A stretch of DNA of 64,000 nucleotides from Proteles cristata cristata (GCA_017311185.1 JAESUZ010003530.1:1054001-1118000), one strand, 5' to 3'; counted from the stretch's first letter, positions 1 through 12,080 are shown. Notes: generated by a model from the letters alone, not told the origin. Numbers and translations: made by a program.

Positions 1-28
<28 letters not shown>
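1..28. repeat. (AC)n microsatellite at the window edge
   Basis: Uninterrupted AC dinucleotides from the first base; the true length is cut off by the window. Confidence 0.97.
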
Positions 29-32
<4 letters not shown>

Positions 33-54
33 CACCCGCTAGGCATCATTCCTA

Positions 55-535
55 ATGTTGGATTGAATCTTTAGGTCTCAGTTTAAATGTCACCTCCTCT
101 TGGAGTTCCTCCCAGATCTCCTAAGCTAGCTTAGATGCCACCCTTCCTCCCATTTTACAGTCTCACACTATCCTCCATTTTCCTCTTCAACGCGTATTAC
201 AATTAGAGCTACACACTAGGGGCACCCGGGTGGCTCAGGTAGTTGAGTGTCAGACTTTTGGTCTTGGCTCAAGTCACGAGTTCATAGTTCGTGGGTTCAA
301 GCCCCGGGTCGGGCTCCACGCTGCCAGCAAGGAGCCTACTTGGGATTCTCTCTCTATCCTCCCACCCCTCCCCCACTCGTGCTGTCTCTGTCTCTCTCAA
401 AATAAATAAATAAACTTAAAACGATTTTTTAAAAATTCTTCTGTTTCTACCATGTCCCAAAGCCTAGCACAGCGACTGGAGTCTAGTAGGTGCTCAAATT
501 CGTGTGCTGAAGGAATAAGTGAGTAAATGAGTGAA
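55..535 (+). mobile_element. L2 LINE 3' end, split by a SINE
   Basis: 'gtttaaatgtcacctcctct' and later 'agcctagcacagcgactgg ... gtaggtgctcaaat' match the L2 ORF2 terminus and 3'UTR in order. The Can-SINE at 219-436 interrupts it. Confidence 0.75.
219..436 (+). mobile_element. Can-SINE (felid type)
   Basis: tRNA-like head GGGGCACCCGGGTGGCTCAG, body, CT tract and AAATAAATAAATAAACTTAA tail. Inserted in an L2. Confidence 0.93.
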
Positions 536-2655
536 CAGATGAACAGCTGGCCTTCAATTGATGTTTTTGAATGGGTGAAGTGCTTACGGGGGGTGGGGGA
601 GGGTGACGTGGGCGGGGCTCCTGCTCACGCGTCTCTCTCCTCCTCCCCCTCCCCCATAACCGGATGGATAGATACTGTCAGCGTCTTATTAAAAGAGTAT
701 CTCTCTCACCCCAGTCTTGTGATGGGTACTTGATTGCATATACAGGGATTACTGGTCAAAAGAAAGGATTACTTTACACTATGATCCATTCCTGGTGATA
801 CCCTGCATTGTTTCCAAATAAGAGACTAAGGGAGCTTTTTCTTGGTTCCCAATAAAGCCCGGTACAGCCTGGACAGCAGACATAGCGCTGGCACATTTAG
901 CTCCCTCCGCCCCTCCCTCCTCAGGATTCATCTCTCTCTGGAGGAGCATTTAGGGGAGTCCTGCTGCCTGTTTGTTAAGGCTGGAATCGTCCCAACAAAG
1001 CGAAGATTGTTCACATTAGCTGCTAGGGAAGCAGCCAGGGCAAATGGACCCTCTCTCTGGGGCCATCTGGGTAAAGCTCTGACCTCTCATTCCCTCAAGG
1101 CTAATTATCTAAACATTCATTAACTAATTAACCCAGAGCTCCACCCTCCTCAATCTGAGGCCCTTGATAATAAATCTTCCTCTTCCTGCCCTCAAACCCA
1201 GCTCTTGCAAAGAACTGGTGGTGCCGGAGAGGATTTGACCCCGACAGAACCCTTGAAGGTTTAACTGTCATTCTTGCCAACTGACCTAAGCCAATATGGT
1301 CACGCACAATCTCTTGGGTTATTTTTGATAGATGGGAGAATTTTCCAGAACGTCTGAGGTGAGCAAGGGTTAGCTACTTCTCTGCAGCCTCGCTCCCGGT
1401 TATAGTGAAAGCAAACCTCAGACTAAATTCACCACACCTCACAGATTTTTATTTATTACACAAGCATGCAGTTAACAAATGGTTTATACCACATGAACGT
1501 GGTAAACTTCCAGCTCTCCACCTTCTCGGCTGATCTGCTCATACGTTACTGGGAATGTATTCTTAAGGATTAGACAAAAAAAAAAAGTTAGAGGCAGGAT
1601 CTGCTTGTCCCCACGGTTCGTACTGGGCAACCAGATAGCCTCTAAGCCCCTGGCTGGACACAGGCACGAGTCCTCAGGGGGCAGGGGAAGCCTTGCTGAA
1701 TTCTTAGGCCCAGTCATCCAAGCATAGAGAGTGTCTCAAAAACACTACACCCACTCCCCTTAACTTGAATACCACTAATTTTACTAATGAGAGCCGTTTC
1801 TGACATCCGTTAGATTGCTAGCCACAATTTCACCAATAAAAACCCACTTTTGCTATTCTGCATGCTAATGAGTGAGACACCTGGTGTTGACCAGCAATAC
1901 GGCCAGCAGAAGAGATGGCAGCAGGTGCCTTGAAGTGTGACCCTTCTGAGCTAATCAGAACCATCCCTGGAGGGTGGATTCCTTACTGGCTTAGAGGGTC
2001 CCTAACACGCACATTTACATCACACCATCTAGAACTAAGTATCTTAAGGAAAAATCAGATATTATAACACCAAGTCTTTCTTTTTTTAACCTACGGGTCA
2101 CAAATCTTCAGTGAGTGCGTGCATAGAATTCAGGAGGAGGTCCGTGGCTTTGGGTGGGGAAAACTTACATCTTTCTTTTCATTGACCTTGGTATTTACAA
2201 ACCCCATATCTGTGCCATTAGCAGAAGTCAGTCATTGTCATATCATGTTAGAGCTGTTTTTTGTATCTTGAAATATCAACACGGATTGCTTCTTCTAGGT
2301 TATTAGACCTACTGACAGATCTTCCATTAACTGTATTACTGTATCATAATAGTTTCTATGTCATGTATTAATATGTCATGTCTGTTTTTATAACAGTTTG
2401 ATAATTGTGTTTCAATACAATTGGTTTCCTTTGTAATCCTCTGTATGTTATTATGCACCTACAAGCATTATTCTAGGAAGGGGTCCACAGCACAGAAAGA
2501 GAATTTCTGGCGGGCCTGGGAAGCCTCCTGACCCACCGGCCAGGGCTGCGGGACGCTGCTTTGCTTCTCAGCTTCTAGGCTGAAAATTTCAGTATAGTGT
2601 CTAAGCTTGTGGCCAACAAGCCACACTTGATATTCCAGTGGCTTAAAATCATTCT
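536..2655. other. Unique intergenic sequence
   Basis: No repeat I can name and no gene. The part around 1085-1200 is rich in TAATTA-type homeodomain motifs; 1740-2480 is AT-rich and non-repetitive. Short open frames here have no recognisable protein. Confidence 0.5.
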
Positions 2656-2659
2656 ATCA

Positions 2660-3270
2660 AGATGAGAGCATGTGTCACAGGCTGGGTTCTCCGGGAAGCA
2701 GACTCTGAGGGAGAGACTTGTATGCAGGAAGTTTACCGGGGAGCGCACTTTGGAACAAAGCCTGCTCTGTCTGGAGAGGGAAGGAAGCAGGGATGGACAG
2801 AGCGAGGGGTGGCCCACAGGGCAGTCACGGTGAGGGCCTCAGCCCGTCCCACAGGGAGCTCCGGAGCTGTGGCCTGCTGCTTCACACTTGTCCCACCTTG
2901 TCCCCTGTGGTAGGGAGCCTATGTGCCCCCACATCTGCTGGTCTCTGGATGTAGCAGACCCCGGGGAAGGAGGTGTGTCCTTGGGTGAGATAGGACTCAG
3001 TTGTCATCTGTCAGCCACCAACACGCCCAGCAGCTGGGGACACAGATGCTTCTGTGCTGGAGGGGTTCAACACATCCTCTGCGTCTACACCCCACTGCAA
3101 CCCACCATGGACCCCTCACCTGTCTCGGAACCTCACGACCGGTCTTCAGGGTGTGCCTACCACCCTCATTCCGGAGCAGAGGAGGTGAGACGCTCAGAGC
3201 TGGGGGTGGGGGAGGCGGACACATCCCCTGCTATTGCTCTCAGTGTCACAGGCTGACACTTTTGTTAAAT
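2660..3270 (+). repeat. Possible ancient interspersed repeat, family not assigned
   Basis: The segment starting 'ggctgggttctccgggaag' with 'gtatgcaggaagtttacc' and 'cagggagctccggagctg' has the look of an old LTR-like mammalian repeat, but I cannot name the family. Confidence 0.35.
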
Positions 3271-4475
3271 TTGGGACTTCAGGTTATATAACTATCAGCT
3301 CTCAAGCTAGGATCAGCGAACAGAGAAACCTCTTTTCACTCAGCCTTCCCCTCAGAACCTGCTACCCCCTGTGACCTCCTATTTCTGGTCGGAGCAGCAC
3401 CCCCATCCGGTCCACAGCCCTGATCCCTGGTCCCCACTCAGTCCCCACGCCCCGTGATTCCCACCAGCCTCCCCAGCTCCCAGCGCTCGCCTGCCTGCAC
3501 GTCTCCTCCATCTCTTCTGCCCCCACCCCCCACCTCCGCGCCCAGCACAGGCGCCCCCCGCCTGCCCCAGCCCACCCCCCCCAGCCGGGTCCACACGCGG
3601 CAAGCTGAGCTCCCACGATCCCTGATCACAGCGCCCCAGCGCCCAGCAGAGTGAGCACCGGCTCCTCACAGGTGCCCTCTGCAGAACGCTCCCAGCCTCC
3701 CGAGCCATCTGTCATCTCCTACACGTACTCCACTCTGGTTCCAGCTCAACGGGGTGACTCATTCTATTCCTCACTACTCCTCACGATCTTCGCTTTGCCA
3801 GAAGTGTCCTTCCTGCTACCTGTCTCCCTCCATTCCCCATTTATCCTTCATTCACTTCACCGGGGGAATGTGTGTGAGCACCGCCAGGTGCCAGACGCCA
3901 CGGAGGAGAGAGCAACGAGCCAGAGGAGTGGGGCTCTGACTCCCCGGCTTCACCTTCTGCCAGAAAAAGAAGGAAGTGAACATATCAAGCCACACGATAC
4001 CCGCAGATGTTGGTAACTGGTACAAAAGAGGGAAGACAGGTTGACGCAGGTGGGCCGAGCTCCCCGGCCATGTGCCAGGAACATATCATGCATGGATGAG
4101 ATGTGGAGTCCCTCAACTTTTTGCTTATCCATTTAGCCCAGGGAGCCCTGTAAGTACCATTTTCTGCCTCCACTGGAACATGAAAAAAGCTTGGAAACAG
4201 GGAGGGCTGGAAAGTGGCATGTGAAACAGTAAGTAAGGGCCCCAGTGGCTGACGGCCTGATGTTTGGGCTGCTGGGCGGAGCGTCGAGGGAAGTGCTCTG
4301 TACGGAAGTTCAGAAAGAGCAGCCAGGCAGAGGGTCCGGTGGGCTGCAGGCCAGGGGCCAGGCCAGAGCCGTGTGTGCTCCCAGAACACAAATAAGCCTT
4401 CCAAGGTGCGCCCAGGTCAGGTGGAGGCCTGGCGGGAGCTGAGGCTGGAGGACCGGGCCGAGGGCCAGACCCTCC
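3271..4475. other. GC-rich intergenic sequence
   Basis: C-rich low complexity at 3360-3640 gives long but composition-driven open frames. No conserved domain or splice-flanked exon is visible. Confidence 0.5.
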
Positions 4476-4479
4476 CTAC

Positions 4480-4640
4480 TACAAGTGCGGCCTGTGGGCC
4501 AGCAGGGTCACTACATCTGGGAACTCATCAGAATGCAGAATCTTGGTTCCACTCTAGACTTACGGAATCAAAAATTGCATTTTAACAAGATCCCCAGGCT
4601 ATTCATTAAAGCTGTGCTTCAAGACCAAGGCACCTAGGTT
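4480..4640 (+). mobile_element. MER5-type hAT DNA transposon fossil
   Basis: 'gggaactcatcagaatgcag', 'tgcattttaacaagatcccc' and 'attaaagctgtgcttcaaga' follow the MER5A consensus. Confidence 0.8.
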
Positions 4641-4689
4641 CTTTTAGATCCTTTTAGATTTAGGAATTTGAAATTCTATCATCCTCTCG

Positions 4690-4890
4690 TACAAGGTCAG
4701 TGTCAAGCACTTATTCCTCTAGGAAGCCTGTCCTGTTCCCCATAAGCTGTTGGAATCTACGTCCTTGTAGATCCTAAAATGCACTTGGCTGCAATTATTG
4801 TATCACAAGGATCACAGGTTTCTTGAGATCAGGGAGTACACCTTAGTCATCTTGCAATCTCCAAATCCCCTGGCAACATCTTGCCCACCA
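4690..4890 (+). mobile_element. L2 LINE 3' end
   Basis: 'ctaggaagcctgtcctgttc', 'ttggctgcaattattgtat' and 'ttcttgagatcagggag' match the L2 3' region. It is followed by a short (AT)n at 4908-4927. Confidence 0.65.
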
Positions 4891-4907
4891 TGGGTAAATT
4901 AAATTAT

Positions 4908-4927
4908 CAAAAAAATATATATATATA
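4908..4927. repeat. Short (AT)n
   Basis: An A-run followed by about seven TA dinucleotides. Confidence 0.9.
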
Positions 4928-4969
4928 CTCATGTACTGAGTGCGTGTCAGTTGGAATGATGTCATATCA

Positions 4970-5215
4970 GATGGAACTCTTTTAGGGGAAAGCGACAGAA
5001 TCGAACTCCACTAGCTGATGCAAAAGAAGAGGGATTTATTATCTTCCATCTCTGAAAAGTAGAGGAGAGTAGCTTCAGGCATGGCTGGATCTAGGTGTTC
5101 AAAAAATATAATCAGAAGTCTATTTTTCTTCATTTCTCTACTTTACTTTCCTCTATCCTGGCTTCATTCTTAGGATCAAGTCCCAGGATTGACAAAAATG
5201 GCCTCCAATAGTCCT
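4970..5215 (+). repeat. Ancient interspersed repeat, family not assigned (copy 1)
   Basis: Contains 'ttcaggcatggctggatcta' and 'tcctctatcctggcttcatt'. A similar element starts at about 13110, so this is a dispersed repeat and not unique sequence. Confidence 0.5.
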
Positions 5216-5435
5216 AGACCTATAAAGTACCAACCTAGCAACCTGAGAGAAGAAATCCTCTTTCTTGATATTTGCAACTTTGTTCTATGCATTGGGACAA
5301 GAGATAAGACTTAGCACCACCTGACCCAAATACTATTATCAGAAACAAAGAAGAAAGGTTGTTGAGCAGAAGGGGAAGCCATTCATTGTAGCCATCATGA
5401 GACAGACCTGCTGTGCTCTCATTAAGTCAGGATCT

Positions 5436-5880
5436 GGGGGCACCTAAGTGGCTCAGTTGGTTGAGCATTTCACACAGGTCATGACCTCACAGGTTTGGGC
5501 CCCACATGGGGCTCTGCCCTGAGAGTGTGGAGCCCACTTAAGATTCTCTCTCCCTGGGGTGCCTGGGTGGCTCAGTCAGTTAAGTGTCCGACTTCAGCTC
5601 AGGTCATGATCACACGGTTCATGGGTTCGAGCCCTGCATTGGGTTCTGTGCTGACAGCTAGCTCAGAGCCTGGAGCTTGCTTCAGATTCTGTGTCTCCCT
5701 CTCTCCCTGCCCTTCCCCTGGCTCATGCTCTGTCACTCTCTGTCTCAAAAATAAATAAGCTATAAAAAAAAATTAAAAAAATAAAAAGATTCTCTCTCCC
5801 TCTCTCTCTGCCCCCATCTCCCTGCTTGTGCTCTCTGTCTCTCTTTCAAAATAAATAAACTTTACAAATTATATTAAAAA
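5436..5880 (+). mobile_element. Can-SINE, outer copy of a SINE-in-SINE
   Basis: Head at 5436 (GGGGGCACCTAAGTGGCTCAG), CT tract broken at 5555 by another SINE, resuming at 5786 and ending AAATAAATAAACTTTACAAA. The repeated aagattctctctccct at 5540-5555 and 5786-5801 marks the inner insertion. Confidence 0.9.
5556..5785 (+). mobile_element. Can-SINE (felid type), nested
   Basis: Full-length copy with GGGGTGCCTGGGTGGCTCAG head and A-rich tail. Target-site duplication of 16 bp on both sides. Younger than its host SINE. Confidence 0.95.
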
Positions 5881-6158
5881 ATCAAGATATGGAAGAATAT
5901 TTATTAACCTGGGGGAAAATTCATGGAGTCTTGCTAAATGAAAAGAATTGGATGTAAAACATTACTGAGATGATATCACATGGGGGTATGAAAACGTATT
6001 TCTTACAATGTTCATATGCCTAGAATTAAGATGTTAAGCAATATCCATCTCAATAGGCCCCCATAGGATAGAATAGTTTTCCTTTATTATATTTTTTCCA
6101 TTTTGAAATTTCTATATTGAATATGTACTGTATTTGCCATCATTAAGAAATGTATTTT

Positions 6159-6368
6159 GGGCAGCTGGGTGGTTCAGTCTGTTAAGCATCTGACTTGATT
6201 GCGGCTCAGGTCATGATCTCATGGTTTGTGGGATTGAGTCCTGAGTCAATCTGTGCGCTAACAACTCAGAGCCTGCTTGGGATTCTCTCTTCCTCTCTCT
6301 CTGCCCCTCACCTCCATACACATACACACACACTCTCTCTCAAATAAATATGCTTTAAAAAAAAAAAA
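6159..6368 (+). mobile_element. Can-SINE
   Basis: Full-length, diverged copy. 14-bp target-site duplication aagaaatgtatttt at 6145-6158 and 6369-6382. Confidence 0.93.
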
Positions 6369-6429
6369 AAGAAATGTATTTTAAAATGAATACATGTGTA
6401 ATGATGCATTTACTGTGTTAATGTGGCCG

Positions 6430-6805
6430 AGCCACAGTGCCCAGATATTTGGTCAAACATTATTCTGGATGTTTCTGTGAAGGTGTCTTTTATAAGAGTG
6501 TATTTTGAGTAAAGCAGATTACCCTTTATACTGGGGGTGGGCCTCATCCAATCAGTTGAAGGCCTTACTAGAAGACTAACCTCCCCCAAGCTAGAGGGGA
6601 TGTGAGCAGCAGATGCCTTTGGACCTGAACTGAAGCCCTTCCCCTTGCTTCCTGTGTGTCTGCCCCCCACTGCAGAGTTCAGACTTGCCAAGCTGCCATA
6701 ATCCCATGAGCCAATTCCTTAGAATAAAATCTCTCTCTACGTATATTATGTATACACATCTTGTTAGTTCTGCTTCTCTGGAGAACCCTGACTTCTACTG
6801 TGTGG
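6430..6805 (+). mobile_element. LTR-like fossil (MaLR type?)
   Basis: 'atcccatgagccaattcctt', 'aaaatctctctctacgtat' and 'ctctggagaaccctgact' are a familiar old LTR-like 3' end; subfamily not assigned. Confidence 0.5.
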
Positions 6806-6839
6806 TTCCTGCCTTCTATTGTTAACTCCTCATCAAAGG

Positions 6840-6985
6840 GAATAGAAATCTCGGAGCCAGAAAGACGGTGTTTGAGCCCAGGGACCCTCTCACCGGAAGG
6901 CTGGGCTCGGTGAAGTCTTTCACCTCCCAAAGCTTGGTTTCCTTATCTCTAACACAGATATGACCATTCCAACCTCAGCTGCAGG
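6840..6985 (+). repeat. MIR SINE fossil
   Basis: 'gtgtttgagcccaggg', then 'gtctttcacctcccaaagct' and 'tggtttccttatctc' follow the MIR core and 3' half. Confidence 0.6.
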
Positions 6986-8500
6986 CTGTGGGGGACAGAG
7001 TCAACAGCCACCGCTGTCACAGTCCTTAATATCACTTTCCAACACTCAGCTGCCGATTACCCATTTTTAGAGATTAGGTATTGCCAAGAATTTCTTTGCC
7101 TTAGAAGTCAGCGGGGAAAAAATACATACGTACATATATAAATACGTAAATAAAACCAAATCTCTTGCGCTGGGAGTCTTGTCGAGCCACTGATGAATAA
7201 ATAAAAAGAAACGTCTGTTTTATCTTCGCACTTAAAACACCTGCAATGTCAATGTATTTCCCAGGCTCATTATTAGCACAGAGGCAGCCTGATCCGTGTT
7301 TAAACCCAGCAAGACTTCGCCCCCGCAAGGAAAAGACTCTCACTTCTTGGGTCACCTCTCTAACTTTGTACTTTCTCTGTGTGCTGAACATCAAACGTGG
7401 CATGAAGTGAGACACTCACTTCAAACCCCCACTCTCCGCGCCCCTGAAGAGGCTCTGAAAGCAGTGGAAATGAAACAGCCCTCTCTCCCAATTCCGGCTC
7501 GTGCTCACGGCAGGCGCCCAGGAAGGAAGGACTGCCTTCTCCCCAGATGGGTGTCTCACTGAAGACACCAGCAGTTCCCTCAAGGTCCCCAGGGCTGCCC
7601 TTGGTCTGCCCAGAGTTGTCTGGTAGCCTCAGAGATGCTCAAGATGACCCCCCCAGGGCCCGATGTCATTCTGTCTACCTTAATCCTTCTCACAGCCGTC
7701 TGCCCAGCAGCCACTTAACAAAAGATGTTAATGCTTCCTTCACTCTGTTGCAATGAAATTAATAGATGATTTTACCTCCCTGTACACACAGTTTAAAAAA
7801 AAAATCAATCAATGGAATGTCCTATCCATTATATGAAAGAGGAATAGAAGAAACTTGGAATAAAAATTACTCGTTTTGAATAAAATAATATCCATGCTTG
7901 CAAGCATTCAGTGACTGTGAGTGCCTCTTCTCGGGCGATGGCATGGGTGCTGAGCGGTGAACAAAACTGGCCAGCAGAGGGATGGGAAACGTTGAGGGTG
8001 TGGGTTAACATCTCAGGCAAGACCTCACCGGCGAGCCTAATGAACTAATCAGATGCTTGCACCTTCTTGTGTTAATTTATTCAATATTTACTGAATGTTG
8101 ATGGGGAAAGTGGGGGGGTGGGCAGGCAGCACTGTTCCGGGAGACAGGAAATCGGCAGGGAACCAATCCTTCCCCTGTGGAAGGCCGTTCGAGGCTGGGG
8201 CATAGGCTTGAATGCAAGAGGAATAAGGAGCTCAGGAGCTGATCTGGATGAGGACAGTGAAGGAGCTGGAGGCGTGCCAGGCGCGAGAGTAAAAGCTAGG
8301 AGGGTGTGCGTCCCGCACAAAGCCTTTGCACTCGGATGGGAGGGAGATAGAATCGTGGGTCACCCCCAGTCTCCATCCTTGCTTTCCTTTAGGGCGATAT
8401 TGCTTCCATGGGCCAGAAATACATCCGTGTCTTAGAAAGAAGGCAACCGCAGGCTTCCCAGATCTCAAGACCTTCAGAAAGAGACAAAACGCAACCCCCA
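6986..8500. other. Intergenic sequence, mostly unassigned
   Basis: No gene recognised. Fragments such as 'gggtgctgagcggtgaacaa' (about 7945) and 'ttattcaatatttactgaat' (about 8078) resemble very old MIR/L2-type repeats, too decayed to call. Open frames at 8118-8435 and 8232-8513 overlap on opposite strands with no domain. Confidence 0.45.
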
Positions 8501-8509
8501 GACACCCAT

Positions 8510-9118
8510 GCAACCTCCGCTTGCCACCTCATCGACTTTTCGCTTCTTTTCTCCTCTCCCTGGAATGTTCTTTTCTCAGGCATCCTCATGGACTCACTCC
8601 TTCACTTGATTAAATTTCTGCTCTTGATGCCTCTTAGAGAGGCCATGCTGGGGTGCTTGGGTGGCTCAGTCGGTTAAGCGTCCAACTGCGGGTCAGGTCA
8701 TGATCTCATGGTTCGTGGATTCGAGCCCCACGTCGGGCTCTGTGCTGACAGCTCAGAGCCTGGAGCCTGCTTCAGATTCTGTGTCTCCCTCTCTCTCTGA
8801 CCCTCCCCTGCTCACACTCTGTCTCTCTCTCTTTCAGAAATAAATAAGAACATTAAAGAGAGAGAGAGAGAGGCCATACTGTCTGTCTGAAGGAGCCCTA
8901 CCCGTCTCAACCCTCCCTCTTACTCTGCTTCACCTTCACTCGCCCCTCTTGACAGTACTTTATGTGCTCCATGGTTAGCTCGTTTGTCACTGTGTGTCTC
9001 TCCTACTCAGTCTACACTCCATCAGGGCAGAGGCTGTGTCTGTTTGGTTCGCTGCTGTCACTTCAGCTCTGGGACAGTGCCTGGCACATGGTACGCTCTC
9101 AATAAACATGTGTCAGAT
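8510..9118 (+). mobile_element. L2 LINE 3' end, split by a SINE
   Basis: 'ctccctggaatgttcttttc', then after the SINE 'cactccatcagggcagaggc', 'gacagtgcctggcacatgg' and 'ctctcaataaacatgtgt' give the L2 3' end in order. Confidence 0.85.
8650..8860 (+). mobile_element. Can-SINE (felid type)
   Basis: Full-length copy inside the L2. The duplicated agagaggccat flanks it (near 8636 and 8866). Confidence 0.94.
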
Positions 9119-9195
9119 AGAATTTATACCCAGCGGAGCAACTGCACACCACTCTTCCCAAATGCGCCTTCCATGAAGTCTTAAAATCTGCCAGG

Positions 9196-9415
9196 ATGGG
9201 GGCCCCTGGGCGGCTCAGTCGGTTAAGCGTCTGACTTCAGCTCAGGTCATGATCTCACGGTTGGTGGGTTCAAGCCCCGCATCGGGCTCTGTGCTGACAG
9301 CTCAGAGCCTGGAGCCTGTTTCAGATTCTGTGTCTCCCTCTCTCTGCTCCTCCCCCACTCGTGCTCTGTCTACTTCTATCTCTCAAAAAAAAATAAAAAT
9401 GTTTAAAATTTTTAC
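9196..9415 (+). mobile_element. Can-SINE (felid type)
   Basis: Full-length. Target-site duplication aaatctgccagg at 9184-9195 and 9416-9427. Confidence 0.95.
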
Positions 9416-9427
9416 AAATCTGCCAGG

Positions 9428-10198
9428 GAGTATTTACACTGCATACATTGGCCAGTGCTCTACACCAGGAATTTTTACCCCTCGAAAGCTGGTTTTTAAA
9501 CATTTACCCACATCACTGAACATGTAGGAACATGTGCTGTTGGTACACAGCTCTTTTGTTAAGAGAGGCGGTTCCCATCCAACTCCACATCATCTGAGGA
9601 ATCTGGGGCCAAACTGTTTCGACCCCAAGTTGTGTTATGTCATAGGATAGCAGCTGGGTGGTTCAGCACAAAGGCCGAACACCCACCTCCCTTGTCCTCT
9701 GCACCCTGAGTTACTAACATTAACGTGCAAATGCATTTGTAACACACGAGAGCCAGCTAGTAAGGGGAGACATTCTCTCTTTGCCATAGTAATTAAAAAA
9801 CGGGAATTGCTAGTCACTAAAATAGGAGAGTTGATAAACAGTTGTGATAATTTCCTCATTTCTCTCTTCAGAGAAAACAGCAATACTGTACGTAGTCATT
9901 TTCGATAAATATAGAAAATAAGTAATTATTGCTGGAGCTCTTCATTATGAATCTCTATTCCCCAGTCGCACTTCCGTAAACACCACGCACTGTTTATAAT
10001 AATCCCTTGGAAAGGCCAGGCCAAGCTTCTCATTTCTGGACAGGGGCACCCCTCCCCCACCCCCCCAGCTGGGGAGGCTGCAACATGTAAGGGCAGCCCA
10101 AGTGCCTCACTGGTTGTCCTGGTGCTGATGGTGAAGACGAGTTTGAAAAGATCATCTTTCCAACATGGAAAAAGCCGGAAAGCTCTAGAAAAAGCTAA
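9428..10198. other. Unique intergenic sequence
   Basis: No recognisable repeat or gene. Confidence 0.5.
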
Positions 10199-10236
10199 CG
10201 TGTGTGTGTGTGTGTGTGTGCGCGCGCGCGTGTGTG
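10199..10236. repeat. (TG)n(CG)n(TG)n alternating tract
   Basis: About ten TG, five CG, then TG again: a pure purine-pyrimidine alternation able to adopt left-handed Z-DNA. Confidence 0.95.
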
Positions 10237-10759
10237 GCGGCCAGGGACCGCTCTAGGTTCGGAGATCTAATGAAGAGATGTGCAAGGAGCTGAACATCTC
10301 TAGAATCGACTTTGTGTCCACTCAGCCCACAAGAGCTCCCTTTCATGTGTAACCTTGATTGAACCACGCTTCTCAGAGAACCCGGCCCCGACGGCAAATA
10401 AATTCCACTGAATTCGAATGGAGCCACTAACATCTCCCTTCTCAGGTTCTGAAACATTTATTTGCTTTAAAATACACACACTCATCTCCCTTTTATTAGG
10501 AGAGAGAGCCAGCGTTTTCCTCTGAGGTAGATGTCCCCCTGCGGCTCTCCCCACTCACTGTTGTCCTCCGCAGACAAGGCTGAGCCGCTGGGGGAGGGGA
10601 GAGGGGACAGTGGTCAGGATACTGGGGGGGTGGGGGGAATGGGTGTCCCATGGGACCCCCTCCTCCTCGGCTAGTGGGAGAAACCTCAGCACCACTTTGA
10701 CCAACCCCAGTTCCTGCTCCCTCCTGGAGCTCACTTTTTGATCTGAATCAGTCCTGGCG

Positions 10760-10960
10760 GCAATGACTGGAAGATTATAGCTGCAGCCGCAGAGATTTGC
10801 GTCCAAATCCTGGCTCTGGCATTTTGCAAGCCTCTGTCTCCCTCCCTGTGTCTTAGTTTCTAATCCATGTGTGGGGGAGGTTGGACCAGTAGAGGTGCTG
10901 TTCCCCATGGGGTGTCTCGGAGATCCGTCAGAACATGTTTGATGCTCACGATGACCAGGG
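10760..10960 (+). repeat. MIR SINE fossil
   Basis: 'tttgcgtccaaatcctggct' and 'cctctgtctccctccctgtg' fit the MIR tRNA-like head and core. The minus-strand open frame at 10555-11049 overlaps it and is not a gene. Confidence 0.6.
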
Positions 10961-11213
10961 GCACCGTGGACATGAATAGGCAGCAGCAGGGACACCAGGT
11001 GTCCTGTGGCACTCAGGACAGCGTCGCACAATGGAGAATTATTCCACACCCCTTGTGACTTTCAAAGGCCCCCTGCACATTCCTGTACCTCTGTGACCGT
11101 TGTGGGTCACTTCGCTTCTCCAGACTTTCCTTTCCTCATCTTTAGCTAAGAAGTACCGTTCTCTGGGCGCAGGGTAGGGGTATAGGACAGTCAGCGAAAC
11201 CAGTACGTTCCTG

Positions 11214-11395
11214 CGGCACCTGGGGGGGCTCAGTCGGTTAAGCGTCTGACTTCAGTTCAGGACATGATCTCAGTTTGTTGAGCTGAGGCCCCGCATCCGG
11301 CTCTCCGCTGTCAGCACAGAGCCTGCTTTGGATCCTCTGTCTCCCTCTCTCTCTGCCCCTCCTCCCTTCTCAAAATAAATAAACATTTGAAAACT
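11214..11395 (+). mobile_element. Can-SINE
   Basis: Head GCACCTGGGGGGGCTCAG, CT tract and AAATAAATAAACATTTGA tail; slightly shortened body. Confidence 0.9.
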
Positions 11396-11425
11396 CGATA
11401 TGTTCCTCTGCAACAAATATTTCTT

Positions 11426-11652
11426 CTTTGAATAATTTTTTTTTTTAACATTTATGTATTTCTGAGAGACAAAGAGAGACAGAGTGCAAGTGGCGGGAGG
11501 GGCAGAGAGAGAGGAGACACCGAATCTGAAGCAGGCTCCAGGCTCCGAGCTGTCAGCACAGAGCCTGATGCGGGGCTTGAACCCGCGAACCGTGAAATCA
11601 TGACCTCAGCCAAAGTCCGACGCTTAACCCATTGAGTCACCCAGGCACCTGG
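11426..11652 (-). mobile_element. Can-SINE (felid type)
   Basis: Minus-strand full-length copy starting with a T-run. Target-site duplication acaaatatttctt at 11413-11425 and 11653-11665. Confidence 0.95.
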
Positions 11653-11664
11653 ACAAATATTTCT

Positions 11665-12080
11665 TGAGCACTATGTGCCAGGTACTGTGCTGGGTGCTGG
11701 GACCCAACCCCAAGTCTGACACAGGTCTTGTCTGCATGGCATGGGCTGCACAGCACAGTCAAACTTGTAATCCTAGAAAAGATGGGAAGGAGTTTATGCC
11801 CCTAGGTTATCAACACTCAGCCCCCATTTATTGGATTTCCATGAGGCGCCAGCCACTGGGGCTCTGAGTGGAATAAAACAGATCTCCATCCTTGAAGAGC
11901 TCGGAGTTAGCGAGGGTGGTGAGCAAACAGTAAACAGTCGCACGATGCAGGGTCATAAATCTCACAACGCAGGTTTGAACACTAACAAGATAAAAGCTCC
12001 CATTTATCACATCCTCCTGTGTGCCCGGCCAAGGCGAGGTGCTTTCCACACATCCCGTCATTTCAGCCTAATGACCTCAC
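11665..12080. repeat. Old MIR/L2-type repeat fragments
   Basis: 'tgagcactatgtgccaggta' followed by 'gctgggtgctgggac', and at 11990-12075 'cccatttatcacatcctcct ... aggtgctttccacacatc', are reverse-MIR-like patterns. Boundaries uncertain. Confidence 0.5.

Noticed and set aside
219..300. tRNA genes
   Set aside because: The tRNA-like heads here and in dozens of other places belong to Can-SINEs; none has an intact cloverleaf outside a SINE.
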